Shown piece after piece: positions 25,020 through 32,667 of a stretch of DNA of 48,388 nucleotides (positions within the stretch are counted from its first letter, which is position 1; every line of letters starts with the position of its first letter). The stretch lies in NCBI GenBank assembly GCA_039801905.1, contig JBDRVQ010000011.1:1-48388 (forward strand), written 5' to 3'. The DNA is from a candidate division WOR-3 bacterium. GTDB lineage: Bacteria > Hydrothermota > Tepidihabitantia > Tepidihabitantales > JBDRVQ01. The notes beneath the pieces are model-generated. The model saw only the letters and a program-made list of their open reading frames with translations. It was not told where the DNA came from and ran no database searches. The position numbers were made by a program, and so were the translations under genes.

Positions 25020-25662
25020 AGAGATTCCCTTTGAGCGTTTCCGGCGCCTCGCAGAAAAGTTAGGCTTAAAAATTGACGAATCCGCCCAAGAGAAATTTAA
25101 GACCTACCATTCCTTACTCTTAGAATGGGGAGGAAAGATAAACCTCTACTCCCAAAATGACCGGCAACGGCTCCTCTCCTACCACTTCTTAGATTCAATT
25201 TTACCCTTAAAACTTCTCCCCGAAGAGAAAGGGCTTCTATTAGCCGATATCGGTTCGGGTGCTGGTTTTCCGGCAATCCCAATTAAAATTATGCGACCGG
25301 ACCTAAAACTCCTCCTCTTTGAAGCGAGGAAGAAAAAAGCGCTATTCCTCTTTTATGTGATAAAAACCATTAACCTTTCCGATACCACCGTGATTGATAG
25401 AAGGGTTGAAGATTGGGAAGGAGAGAAATTTGATATCGCTACGATTCGCCTTTTGGGTGATATCAAAGATACTATCCCCTTAATTGCCCCCCACCTAAAA
25501 GAGAAAGCGCAAATTTTCTTCTATAAAGGTAGCCAGTGGGAAAAAGAGTTAAAAGAGGGAGAAAGGGTTCTCAAAAAGTTTAACCTCTCTCTTTTAGAAA
25601 CTCATACCTTCCACCTCTCCCACCTAAAACTAACCCGCCGGATTCTAATCTTGCAAAAGTAA
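25012..25662 (+). CDS. rsmG: 16S rRNA m7G527 methyltransferase
   Basis: A 216-residue RsmG (GidB) that methylates N7 of G527 in 16S rRNA. Visible family motifs are LLLEWGGKINLYSQNDRQRLLSYHFLDSI-type N-terminal helices, the SAM site LLADIGSGAGFPAIPIKI and the catalytic-domain VEDWEG region. It starts at TTG (25012) inside the end of the upstream gene; no ATG fits the family N-terminus. The last 49 nt before the end are duplicated at 32246-32294, 6.6 kb away. Confidence 0.92.
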   Translation: MAKEIPFERFRRLAEKLGLKIDESAQEKFKTYHSLLLEWGGKINLYSQNDRQRLLSYHFLDSILPLKLLPEEKGLLLADIGSGAGFPAIPIKIMRPDLKLLLFEARKKKALFLFYVIKTINLSDTTVIDRRVEDWEGEKFDIATIRLLGDIKDTIPLIAPHLKEKAQIFFYKGSQWEKELKEGERVLKKFNLSLLETHTFHLSHLKLTRRILILQK

Positions 25663-25749
25663 AATCTACCCAAACTGGACCTTTTTGAAGAATAAAAAAT
25701 TTTAACCAGGGGACAATTTCTAAATTTTTCCTTATTCCCTTTGTTAGCA

Positions 25750-26652
25750 TTAAAAATAAGTAAATAAGTAACCGAAAATTAGTGATAAAAGAGCTACTAA
25801 GGAAATATAAATAATAAACACCTTTAAGCCAAATTCTTTTTTTATTAGGAGCATTGTCCCATAGCTTGTAATCGGACCCGTCATTAATAGCACCATACCG
25901 GCACCGATATTTAAACCTTGGTATAAAAAAACAGCTACCAGGGGAACAGAGGCGGTGGCACAGATATACATTAATAAACCAAAGATTATAGCAAATGGAT
26001 AGCTATAAGGACCGCTCAGATACTTCTTAATTAAGATTCCAATCGGGGAAACAGTTGCGACAATCACTGCTAAGATTATCCCAATTATCAATTCCAATCC
26101 AATCTCTTTTGGTAAGTCAATAAAACTATATGTTAAAATAGAAATTAGTTTCTTTTTAAAACCTGTTTGGTGATGCATACGAAGAAGATAGGAAGCTTTT
26201 TCTTCGCACATCGGACAAAGATCGTTTTCGCCCCCTATCTTCTTTTCTACCTTTAAGAGATTACCAATAACTCCAATAATAATCCCCATAAGAATCACTG
26301 ATAAACATAAATAAATCGTAAATTTTAGTCCAAGAAGTTGATAAGTTATTAAGATAGAGGAAATTGAGGTGGCAGGCGTTGTCACCAAAAATGCTAAAAT
26401 TGAACCCAAAGGCATCCCTTTCTTCTTAAAACCAACTGCTACTGGTAAAGAGCCAAAACAACATAGAGGTAAAATAATCCCTATTAGAGATACCCTTAAT
26501 AAGGTCCAGAAGTCCTTTTCCCCAAGATACTTATTTACTAAATTTTGAGGAATTAATTCATAAATAATTCCGCTTAATAAAAAACCTAATAAAAGGGAGG
26601 GAATGATCTCAAGGCCATACTGCTTTAAATTAAATAAAAATATTGAAATCAT
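25750..26652 (-). CDS. Permease of the SO_0444/ArsP (DUF318) type
   Basis: A 300-residue membrane protein with about eight helices in two halves. Each half carries the family's conserved loop: PLCCFGSLPVAVGFKKKGMPLGSILAFLVTTPATS in the first and CATASVPLVAVFLYQGL-GAGMVLLMTGPITS in the second. A central cytosolic loop has CPMCEEK and HH residues that could bind metal. Relatives export metals (Cu/Zn) or organoarsenicals; which substrate applies here is unknown. It is the last gene of the Rrf2-led cluster and overlaps the ABC ATPase gene by 4 nt. Confidence 0.82.
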   Translation of the reverse strand: MISIFLFNLKQYGLEIIPSLLLGFLLSGIIYELIPQNLVNKYLGEKDFWTLLRVSLIGIILPLCCFGSLPVAVGFKKKGMPLGSILAFLVTTPATSISSILITYQLLGLKFTIYLCLSVILMGIIIGVIGNLLKVEKKIGGENDLCPMCEEKASYLLRMHHQTGFKKKLISILTYSFIDLPKEIGLELIIGIILAVIVATVSPIGILIKKYLSGPYSYPFAIIFGLLMYICATASVPLVAVFLYQGLNIGAGMVLLMTGPITSYGTMLLIKKEFGLKVFIIYISLVALLSLIFGYLFTYF

Positions 26653-27320
26653 ATCATCTTCCCGTCTCTTAGAATTATCTTCCTAACATTAAATTTGCTT
26701 ATCAATTCCCAATTGTGAGTAACGACAATTAAAGTATATCCTTCTTTTGAAAGAGTTTCAAAGATTTTAAAGATATTGAACGCATTTTCCGAATCTAAAT
26801 TTCCGGTTGGTTCATCAGCAAAGATGATTAAAGGTTCAATAATTAACGCCCGGGCGATTGCCACTCTTTGCATCTCTCCGCCACTTAATTGAGAAGGACG
26901 ATGTTTTAGGCGGTGAATTAAAGAAAGTTTCTCGGTAATTTCATTGATCTTTTCTCGGTTAATTTTTTTCTTATTAAAATGAAAGGGTAAAATAATATTC
27001 TCATAAATAGTGAGATTAGGAAAAAGGAGAAAATTTTGAAAAATAAATCCAACATATTTACTTCTAATTTTTTGTAATTCCTTTTCTTTCATTAAAGAAA
27101 TATCTTTATTTAAAAAGATTATTCTGCCACTGGTTGGTTTATCAAATCCACTCAATAGGTTTAATAAAGTTGTCTTTCCGGAGCCAGAAGGTCCCAGGAC
27201 GCCAATAAGTTCTCCTTTTTTTATTGTCAAATCAATATCTTTTAAAGCCCATACCCTCTCTTCTCCTCTTAAATAAATTTTGTTTAATTTTTCCGTTTTG
27301 AGAATAATTTCATTATTCAT
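26649..27320 (-). CDS. ABC transporter ATP-binding protein (LolD/MacB type)
   Basis: A 223-residue ATPase. Walker A is [12 protein letters not shown], the Q-loop lies in [14 protein letters not shown], the signature is [15 protein letters not shown], Walker B is [14 protein letters not shown] and the switch His is in VVTHN. The subfamily works with FtsX-like permeases such as MacB, LolCE and FtsX. It overlaps the downstream stop/start of both neighbours and follows its FtsX-like partner gene directly. Confidence 0.93.
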   Translation of the reverse strand: MNNEIILKTEKLNKIYLRGEERVWALKDIDLTIKKGELIGVLGPSGSGKTTLLNLLSGFDKPTSGRIIFLNKDISLMKEKELQKIRSKYVGFIFQNFLLFPNLTIYENIILPFHFNKKKINREKINEITEKLSLIHRLKHRPSQLSGGEMQRVAIARALIIEPLIIFADEPTGNLDSENAFNIFKIFETLSKEGYTLIVVTHNWELISKFNVRKIILRDGKMI

Positions 27321-28476
27321 CGCTACTCCTAATCGTTTCCATTGGTCTTAGACTGATTGCCTTTAAAATTGGATAGATACTCGCCAGAATAGCAATTGTT
27401 AAAGAATAAAGAAAGATGGTAGCAGCAATTTTCCAATCAAAATTAAATTCAATCTTTTTGGGGGAATGGGTAACAATTCCTTTGATAAAGGTTTCAATAA
27501 ATTTGTTTCCGCTAATAGTTAAAACTATTCCTAAAAGAGCACCAAGAATTATTAATATTAAGGTTTCTAAAAAAAGTAATTTTATTATATCCCAGTTATT
27601 TGCACCAACCACTTTTAACAAACCAATTTCTCTCCTTCTTTCAAATACCGAAATTAACATTGTATTAATTACTCCTAAACTACTAATAAATAATGCTAAA
27701 ATAATAATTGTAAAAATTAAAGAATTAGCTTGACCAATAAGGTTTAAAATGGTTCCCAAAACTTGCGTCATTGTCACAATTTGTAAATCTGGGATTTCTT
27801 CCAACTTTTTTATCACCCCATCGATCTTTTCTAAATCTTTTACTTTAATCCCGATCGCAGTTATTAGGTTCTCTTTGTTAAATATTCTTTGAACTTCTTT
27901 TAATGGCAGAAAATAAGAACCGTCATCTTGGCCACCGGTATATTCCAAAATGCCAACCACTTGGTAAACTTTATCAATCTTCCTAAAATAGATTTCGTCG
28001 CCAACAGCCAGTTTTTCTTGAAAAGCAACATCGCTTCCAACAATTATCTTGTCATTTTCGTTATTTTCAAAGAATCTTCCTTTAACCCTCCAATATTTTT
28101 TCACTTTTTGAAAACTTTCAATATCAACACCGTAAATAATGCTTATTCGGTCATCTTCCACCATTTGGGCAAGAAAAATTGGTGTAGCAATCTCTATCTC
28201 CGGTATCTTTTTAACAACCTCTAAATCTTCTTCTTTTAAATATTTAGGAATTATACCTCCGTGAACAATTAAAGAGGCTGCTTCGTAGGGGCAACCTTTG
28301 GGCACCGCTAACATATGAACGCCGAGGAGGTCAAGTTCCTTAAATAAAGAATTTTTGTATCCCTGATTGAAAGTTAATAAAGAAAAAAGTAAAAAAATAG
28401 CAATAGCGATACCGAAAATTGTGAGCAAAGTTCTTATTTTTCTTCTTAAAAGATTTTTAATAATCAAAATAAGCAT
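27313..28476 (-). CDS. FtsX/MacB-like ABC transporter permease
   Basis: A 387-residue permease. One N-terminal helix (IRTLLTIFGIAIAIFLLFSLLTF) is followed by a large periplasmic MacB_PCD domain (about 45-240). Three C-terminal helices form the FtsX domain (ISSLGVINTMLISVFERRREIGLLKVVGANNWDII). Proteins of this type do mechanotransmission rather than classical transport, extracting lipoproteins, peptides or siderophores from the periplasm side. Four Cys are few, so no redox role is evident. It overlaps the ATPase gene by 8 nt. Confidence 0.9.
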   Translation of the reverse strand: MLILIIKNLLRRKIRTLLTIFGIAIAIFLLFSLLTFNQGYKNSLFKELDLLGVHMLAVPKGCPYEAASLIVHGGIIPKYLKEEDLEVVKKIPEIEIATPIFLAQMVEDDRISIIYGVDIESFQKVKKYWRVKGRFFENNENDKIIVGSDVAFQEKLAVGDEIYFRKIDKVYQVVGILEYTGGQDDGSYFLPLKEVQRIFNKENLITAIGIKVKDLEKIDGVIKKLEEIPDLQIVTMTQVLGTILNLIGQANSLIFTIIILALFISSLGVINTMLISVFERRREIGLLKVVGANNWDIIKLLFLETLILIILGALLGIVLTISGNKFIETFIKGIVTHSPKKIEFNFDWKIAATIFLYSLTIAILASIYPILKAISLRPMETIRSSDE

Positions 28477-28477
28477 A

Positions 28478-28828
28478 TTATTTAAATTTTACCCCCTTAC
28501 CGATAATTACCGGTTCGCCATTTTTTATTTCCAGTTTACCATAGACAATTACTTCTTTACCAATTCTCTGGGGGATAGCAAATTGAGAAGGCGCCAAATC
28601 CACATAGATTTGGCCAGTTTCGTCTTTAATAAAAAGCCAGCAACCGCTCCCACATTCGGCAACAATTTTACCGGTAATTAAAATATCTTTATTTTGATAT
28701 TCTTTTGGCGAATTAAGTATCTCTTTAATCGGAATGGGCGAAAGGTTTTGGGGTATTTCTTTCCCGTATCTATCTTTCACTTTACAAGAAAGTAATAAAG
28801 TAATAATTAAAGGTATTAATTTCTTCAT
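28478..28828 (-). CDS. OB-fold lipoprotein (DUF4920-like)
   Basis: A 116-residue protein with a lipoprotein signal (MKKLIPLIITLLLSC; Cys15 as lipidation site), then a small OB-fold domain: PIPIKEILNSPKEYQNKDILITGKI, the motif ECGSGCWLFIKD, and GKEVIVYGKLEI. The C-x3-GCW motif is conserved in DUF4920-type proteins and may be redox- or metal-active. It faces the periplasm beside the MacB-like permease's periplasmic domain, with which it could interact. Function is unknown. Confidence 0.7.
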   Translation of the reverse strand: MKKLIPLIITLLLSCKVKDRYGKEIPQNLSPIPIKEILNSPKEYQNKDILITGKIVAECGSGCWLFIKDETGQIYVDLAPSQFAIPQRIGKEVIVYGKLEIKNGEPVIIGKGVKFK

Positions 28829-29361
28829 TTTTCCTCCCCTAAAATTTTATAAATAATTAACATCTTTTTCACGGAAAAAGCGATCGCCTTTGATGCCTTT
28901 TCAGCCTCTTTTATGGGTTTAATTGTTTTATTTATTTCAAGGGTATCTTGAAAACTTTTACCAATAAATTGGTTTAAAAAATTTTCACTTCGCAATTCTT
29001 TACTTTTTATCTCCCGGTCCCTTTGGATTAAAACTTTTTGAACTCTATTTAAAGTATCCAAACCAATAACTACTTCAATTGCTCCGTATTGCCCTTTTTC
29101 CGTATGGGTAAGAACTGTGCCAATTCTTTTTTTACCCAGAAAAATTTGATAAAAAGTGAATTCCGTCTCATCGGGATCTAATTCCTTATTAATAAATTTC
29201 TCAATTTTTTCTTTTTCTTTCTTATCATATCTTCTGATAATACTTTTATAACCTGTTGCCTTAGGGAAAATTTTTTTAATATCCTTATCCGGATTACGCC
29301 AGACACAAACACCAGCAAAAAGGATTTCGGTTGTTAGTAAAAATAAAGATACCTTTTTCAT
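28825..29361 (-). CDS. Exported FMN-binding-domain-like protein without flavinylation Thr
   Basis: A 178-residue protein with a signal peptide (MKKVSLFLLTTEILFAGVCVW). The central and C-terminal parts match an FMN_bind-like domain (QYGAIEVVIGLDTLNRVQKVLIQRDREIKSKELRSENFLNQFIGKS). In flavinylated members a S/T-G-A-T-x-T motif carries FMN on Thr. Here the aligned stretch is EAEKASKAIAFSV, with Lys in the Thr position, so covalent FMN is unlikely. No ApbE gene is in the window. It overlaps both neighbours by 4 nt. Confidence 0.7.
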   Translation of the reverse strand: MKKVSLFLLTTEILFAGVCVWRNPDKDIKKIFPKATGYKSIIRRYDKKEKEKIEKFINKELDPDETEFTFYQIFLGKKRIGTVLTHTEKGQYGAIEVVIGLDTLNRVQKVLIQRDREIKSKELRSENFLNQFIGKSFQDTLEINKTIKPIKEAEKASKAIAFSVKKMLIIYKILGEEK

Positions 29362-30140
29362 ATTTTAAAATTCCCTTGGATTATCGGTCTAAATTCCTCT
29401 TTTAGCAAATAATTAACTCCTAATTTTAACTCTAAAAATTTCCAATTTTTTGTTAATTCCAAATTAAAATTATTCTTCTCCCAATACTTATAACCAAGTT
29501 TTGTTTCTAATTCCCAAATCGGAATAAAAGTGATTATTAAAAATACCCCCTTCGCTTTATTTAAAGCATAAACCAATTCACTTTTGAAATCAAAAATGAG
29601 ATAAATAAAGTTGAGATCCAAGGCGATGAACTTCTCTTTCTCCTTTAAGAAAGTAACCCCTAATTTGCCTCTTTCTTTATCTAAGCCCAACCTCAAAGTA
29701 AAAATTGGATCTCTTAATTCCCAATCTTTAAAGGAATAATTAAAATCAAAAAGAAAATCTTCTATGTAACCCGAAAAAGAAGTGCCAATGTTTTTCTTAT
29801 AACCTAAGGCATCTTCATATAAGGGTTGAAAAAGAATAAAATGAGTATCATAATATTTTAAAAGAGAAAAGGGAATATCAAATCGACCCATCTGCAAATT
29901 TAAATTTCCCATCGGACTTTTCAAGTAAAAATATTCATCCCCATAGTGATGCCAGAAATGGGAGCTAAAATTAGCGGTAAAAGGAATTTGAAAAAAGATT
30001 ATCAGTCGGTCAAAATCTTCTCCCAAAACGAATCGGAAATCAATCTCCGAGCCGTGGAGATAAAGTTCTTTTTCCATACGCCAGGTAAAATAGCCATCAA
30101 TTTCATAAGAAAAGTTAAACAATAAAAATAGTAAAATCAT
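29358..30140 (-). CDS. Putative outer-membrane barrel protein of the Rrf2-led cluster
   Basis: A 260-residue protein with a short hydrophobic start (MILLFLLFNFSYEIDG) and then alternating aromatic/charged strands to the end (LDLNFIYLIFDFKSELVYAL, LETKLGYKYWEKNNFNLELTKNWKFLELKLGVNY). It has almost no Cys and the composition of a small porin or barrel. I do not recognise a family. The position in a polycistronic unit with periplasmic redox-like and export genes suggests the outer-membrane part of one envelope-spanning system. Confidence 0.6.
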   Translation of the reverse strand: MILLFLLFNFSYEIDGYFTWRMEKELYLHGSEIDFRFVLGEDFDRLIIFFQIPFTANFSSHFWHHYGDEYFYLKSPMGNLNLQMGRFDIPFSLLKYYDTHFILFQPLYEDALGYKKNIGTSFSGYIEDFLFDFNYSFKDWELRDPIFTLRLGLDKERGKLGVTFLKEKEKFIALDLNFIYLIFDFKSELVYALNKAKGVFLIITFIPIWELETKLGYKYWEKNNFNLELTKNWKFLELKLGVNYLLKEEFRPIIQGNFKI

Positions 30141-30691
30141 AAATATTTTAATATCTCTTTAATTATTAAAAATATCTCTCTTGGATTTTCTCCCAATATA
30201 ACAAACAAAGGCTCTTTCCCTAAACCCGCCGTTTCATAAAATATTTGAGGGATCTCTTGGAACTTTTTGTAGAGATAAGCAATTTTCCAAGGCATTGATT
30301 CTTTATCTTTTGCTTGGTATTTTTCCGGTTCCCTTTTTCTCTCAATCACACCGATTTTTATCTTTCTTCCCTGAACCACCTTTTTAACTATTTTTAATAT
30401 CTCTTTATCAAATTTAAAATTGATGGCGGAGCGATATCTTGGGTTATACTTTCTCACCATTAATAATAAACGAGCAAGATGATCAGAGGCACCAAATTTT
30501 ATCCTTCCGGCAGGATAGGGTTTATTATTAACGATTGTTATCCGGCCATCGACCCCAGCAATATCTTTTATATTCTTCGCTTTCTTCTTAGCGTAAACAA
30601 AATTTGTTCTCACTTCTGGTATTAAAAGAGTAAACTTCTTTTCCCTTTTTAGTTTGTTGACCTGATTTTCTAATTCCTTTATCACATTCAT
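30137..30691 (-). CDS. thiN: Stand-alone ThiN-type thiamine-phosphate synthase
   Basis: A 184-residue protein. An N-terminal helix (about 1-25) precedes a ThiN domain: LIPEVRTNFVYAKKKAKNIKDIAGVDGRI, GRIKFGASDHLARLLLMVRKYNPRYRSAINFKFD, and METAGLGKEP-like YETAGLGKEPLFVILG. ThiN couples HMP-PP with THZ-P to thiamine phosphate in archaea and some bacteria, often fused to ThiD. Related ThiN domains also act as ligand-binding parts of regulators. No other thiamine gene is adjacent, so a non-thiamine role is possible. It overlaps both neighbours by 4 nt. Confidence 0.75.
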   Translation of the reverse strand: MNVIKELENQVNKLKREKKFTLLIPEVRTNFVYAKKKAKNIKDIAGVDGRITIVNNKPYPAGRIKFGASDHLARLLLMVRKYNPRYRSAINFKFDKEILKIVKKVVQGRKIKIGVIERKREPEKYQAKDKESMPWKIAYLYKKFQEIPQIFYETAGLGKEPLFVILGENPREIFLIIKEILKYL

Positions 30692-31704
30692 AAAGTGCTA
30701 AAATAGGCATCCCAAAAGGGGTCCACTTTTACGGGCAGAAGTTTCTCTTCTTTTCCATCTTTTCTTATAAAAATCCGTTCTTTCTCAATCACCTCACCAA
30801 TCTCCCAACCCAAAATTCCATTCTCTCTCAACTCATTTATTAAACCACCTACCTTTTCTTTTGCCACCGTAATCACCAATGTTCCTTCACTTATGGAAAT
30901 TAAAGGGTCAATCTTAAAATAATCGCAAATCACTTTCACTTCTTCTAAAACGGGGATTTTCTCTTCATAAACTATTACCCCTGCCTTACTGGCTTCAGCA
31001 ATCTCGTAGATTCCATTTAGCAGACCGCCCTCGGTAGCATCATGCATCGCATGGGCATACTTTCTGGAAATCAACGCGTCCTTCACCACTGTCATTTCCC
31101 AAATTAATCCCTTTGCCTTATCAATAAGTTCCCGGCCGATAACCTTTTTTAACTTTTCTTCTGCCTGATAGGCTAAAATCCCAGTCGCTTCAATTGCCGG
31201 ACCTTTAGTAATCACTATCCTATCACCAATTTTAGCATTACTGGCTGGTGTCAACTCCTCCTTTTTTCCAATGCCAAATATCGTGCAACCACCATTTAGA
31301 GGGTAGGCGATTCCGGGATAAACGCCGGTATGCCCACCGATGATTGAAATCCCTAATTTCTCACATTCCGAAGAAACCTGTTGCCACACTGCTTCTAAGA
31401 TTTTTATATCTGTCTTTGGGGGTAAAAGAAGCGAAATGGTCATATATTCCGGTTTTACCCCTAAAACTGCGACATCACTAGCACAAATATGAACAATTGC
31501 CCAACCGAAAAAGGGCATTATTACCGGCATACCAAAAGTTGGGTCACAAGCAACAACCATAACTTTTTTTTCGTCAATCTCTACTACCCCAGCGTCAACT
31601 CCATGCATCGGCTTGATAATTACTCTTCGATCAATTTTCCCTAAATTAGGGAAAATAATTCTCTTAAAAATATCGCGATCAATTTTCCCAATCTTTGGCA
31701 ACAT
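30688..31704 (-). CDS. AIR synthase/HypE-related ATP-binding protein
   Basis: A 338-residue protein of the PurM/HypE/ThiL/SelD fold. It has the N-terminal Gly/Asp-rich part (HGVDAGVVEIDEKKVMVVACDPTFGMP), the core motif IVHICASDVAVLGVKPEYM, SIIGGHTGVYPG and the C-terminal AHAMHDATEGGLLNGIYEIAEAS. This group is close to HypE-like AIR synthase-related proteins of archaea; the reaction is unknown, though the fold usually activates an amide or carbamoyl group with ATP. The HypE C-terminal cysteine tail is absent here. It lies 2 nt after the Rrf2 gene and overlaps thiN. Confidence 0.8.
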   Translation of the reverse strand: MLPKIGKIDRDIFKRIIFPNLGKIDRRVIIKPMHGVDAGVVEIDEKKVMVVACDPTFGMPVIMPFFGWAIVHICASDVAVLGVKPEYMTISLLLPPKTDIKILEAVWQQVSSECEKLGISIIGGHTGVYPGIAYPLNGGCTIFGIGKKEELTPASNAKIGDRIVITKGPAIEATGILAYQAEEKLKKVIGRELIDKAKGLIWEMTVVKDALISRKYAHAMHDATEGGLLNGIYEIAEASKAGVIVYEEKIPVLEEVKVICDYFKIDPLISISEGTLVITVAKEKVGGLINELRENGILGWEIGEVIEKERIFIRKDGKEEKLLPVKVDPFWDAYFSTL

Positions 31705-31706
31705 AA

Positions 31707-32114
31707 TTACCCCTCCCTATTTATTAAATCTTTTAATGTCAATCGGTTAAGAATTTTTTTCCAATTTTCACTCAACAATTGCCATAATCCCCTCGCTTCA
31801 CAATATTTTGCCCTCTTACAAACTTGGGGATTTACTACACAGTTAACTAAATAGATTTCCCCGTCAAGGGCCTTAAAAATATCTAACAATTTAATCTTAT
31901 TTAGTTGATAAGAAAGCAAATACCCACCTTCCTTCCCCCTAACGCTCCTTACTAAACCAGCCCGTAAAAGAAGACTGATAATCTTTTCCGCATACTTAAT
32001 GGGAATTTGCTCTCCTTTGGCAATTCTTCTCAACGGTATTGGGCCCTTTTGGTAATTTTTTCCCATATTCACCATCAATCGCAATCCGTAACGCAAAGTC
32101 GTCGTGGCTTTCAT
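31707..32114 (-). CDS. Rrf2-family transcriptional regulator
   Basis: A 135-residue winged-helix regulator (TTLRYGLRLMVNMG, then PIPLRRIAKGEQIPIKYAEKIISLLLRAGLVRSVRGKEGGYLLS). Three cysteines in the expected region (C-x6-C-x5-C: NCVVNPQVCKRAKYC) could bind an Fe-S cluster, as in IscR and NsrR. It heads the nine-gene cluster and has an inverted repeat over its own promoter at 32120-32139, so autoregulation in response to Fe-S status, NO or redox stress is likely. Confidence 0.9.
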   Translation of the reverse strand: MKATTTLRYGLRLMVNMGKNYQKGPIPLRRIAKGEQIPIKYAEKIISLLLRAGLVRSVRGKEGGYLLSYQLNKIKLLDIFKALDGEIYLVNCVVNPQVCKRAKYCEARGLWQLLSENWKKILNRLTLKDLINREG

Positions 32115-32119
32115 TTTCT

Positions 32120-32164
32120 ACTATTCCTATCTAAATAGTATAATTAAAAGAGATAAAAAGTCAA
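32120..32164 (-). promoter_or_regulatory. Promoter and candidate Rrf2 operator
   Basis: The minus strand reads TTGACT (32159-32164), 16 nt, TATACT (32137-32142). An inverted repeat ACTATT-8 nt-AATAGT (32120-32139) overlaps the -10 box and the start of transcription, where a repressor would block initiation. The Rrf2 gene starts at 32114. Confidence 0.65.
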
Positions 32165-32245
32165 TAGGGTTCTTTCTCCATTTTAATTAAATTTGATTTT
32201 GGAGTAGATTTTCGGTAGAAGATATAATATCTCCTTTCAGGGGAT

Positions 32246-32312
32246 TCATACCTTCCACCTCTCCCACCTGAAACTGACCCGCCGGATTCTAATCATCCAG
32301 AAAAACGGTTGA
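32246..32312 (+). pseudogene. Copy of the rsmG 3' end
   Basis: Positions 32246-32294 match 25602-25650 at 47 of 49 bases. Both differences are Leu codon third positions (CTA to CTG), so the peptide THTFHLSHLKLTRR is unchanged. The frame continues to a TGA at 32310-32312. Upstream sequence is unrelated. It is a gene fragment left by duplication or transfer. Confidence 0.8.
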
Positions 32313-32336
32313 CATTTTCTAAAGTTACCTTATAAT
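32309..32336 (+). promoter_or_regulatory. Consensus promoter reading into array 3
   Basis: TTGACA, 16 nt, TATAAT: a full consensus match with the spacing used throughout this window. The predicted start is near 32343, about 40 nt before the conserved head of the array. No protein gene lies downstream on this strand before nrdD, which is on the opposite strand. Confidence 0.75.
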
Positions 32337-32380
32337 AAAGATAATAAAATAAACTAAATAAATTTACTCGCCCTTCAAAA

Positions 32381-32650
32381 GGGAGGGGTTTATTTTTATA
32401 AAAAGGGGTATACCATACAGGGGATGGTATCGGAGGCTTAAAAAGGGGTTTAATAAGAGGCTTAATCAGAAATCTAATTAGGATGATAATAGAAGATATA
32501 CAAGAGGGGATAATAAAGATGGTAATTAATGGGATAATTGGTGGTCTAATCTGAGAGGTAATAATAGGGATAATAGAAGGGATAAAAGAGGGTATAATTG
32601 AAAGGATAATTTGGGAGATAATTGAAGGTCTAAATGACCACTTAATTTCA
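32381..32650 (+). repeat. 12-nt-period array 3 with conserved head and own promoter
   Basis: The 61-nt head (32381-32441) begins with GGGAGGGG and matches the head of array 1 without gaps. From 32438 to 32644, eighteen consecutive units carry NTA at exact 12-nt steps (for example 32438, 32450, 32462, 32474), mostly within G-G-N-N-T-A-A-T. The in-phase frame spells G-L-I-R, G-I-I-E, E-I-I-E tetrads but is closed by a TAA before the head and a TGA near 32551, and it has no normal start. The array ends about 18 nt past the nrdD stop. It could be a transcribed RNA, a decayed gene or a mobile element remnant. Confidence 0.85.
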
Positions 32651-32667
32651 AGTCTCTTTGGGATAAT

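Noticed and set aside
32438-32550. Protein gene encoding G-L-I-x repeats in array 3
   Set aside because: A TAA stop lies directly before the head, there is no ATG, GTG or TTG at a proper distance from the GGGAGGGG run, and a TGA interrupts the array. Recorded as a finding, not a CDS.
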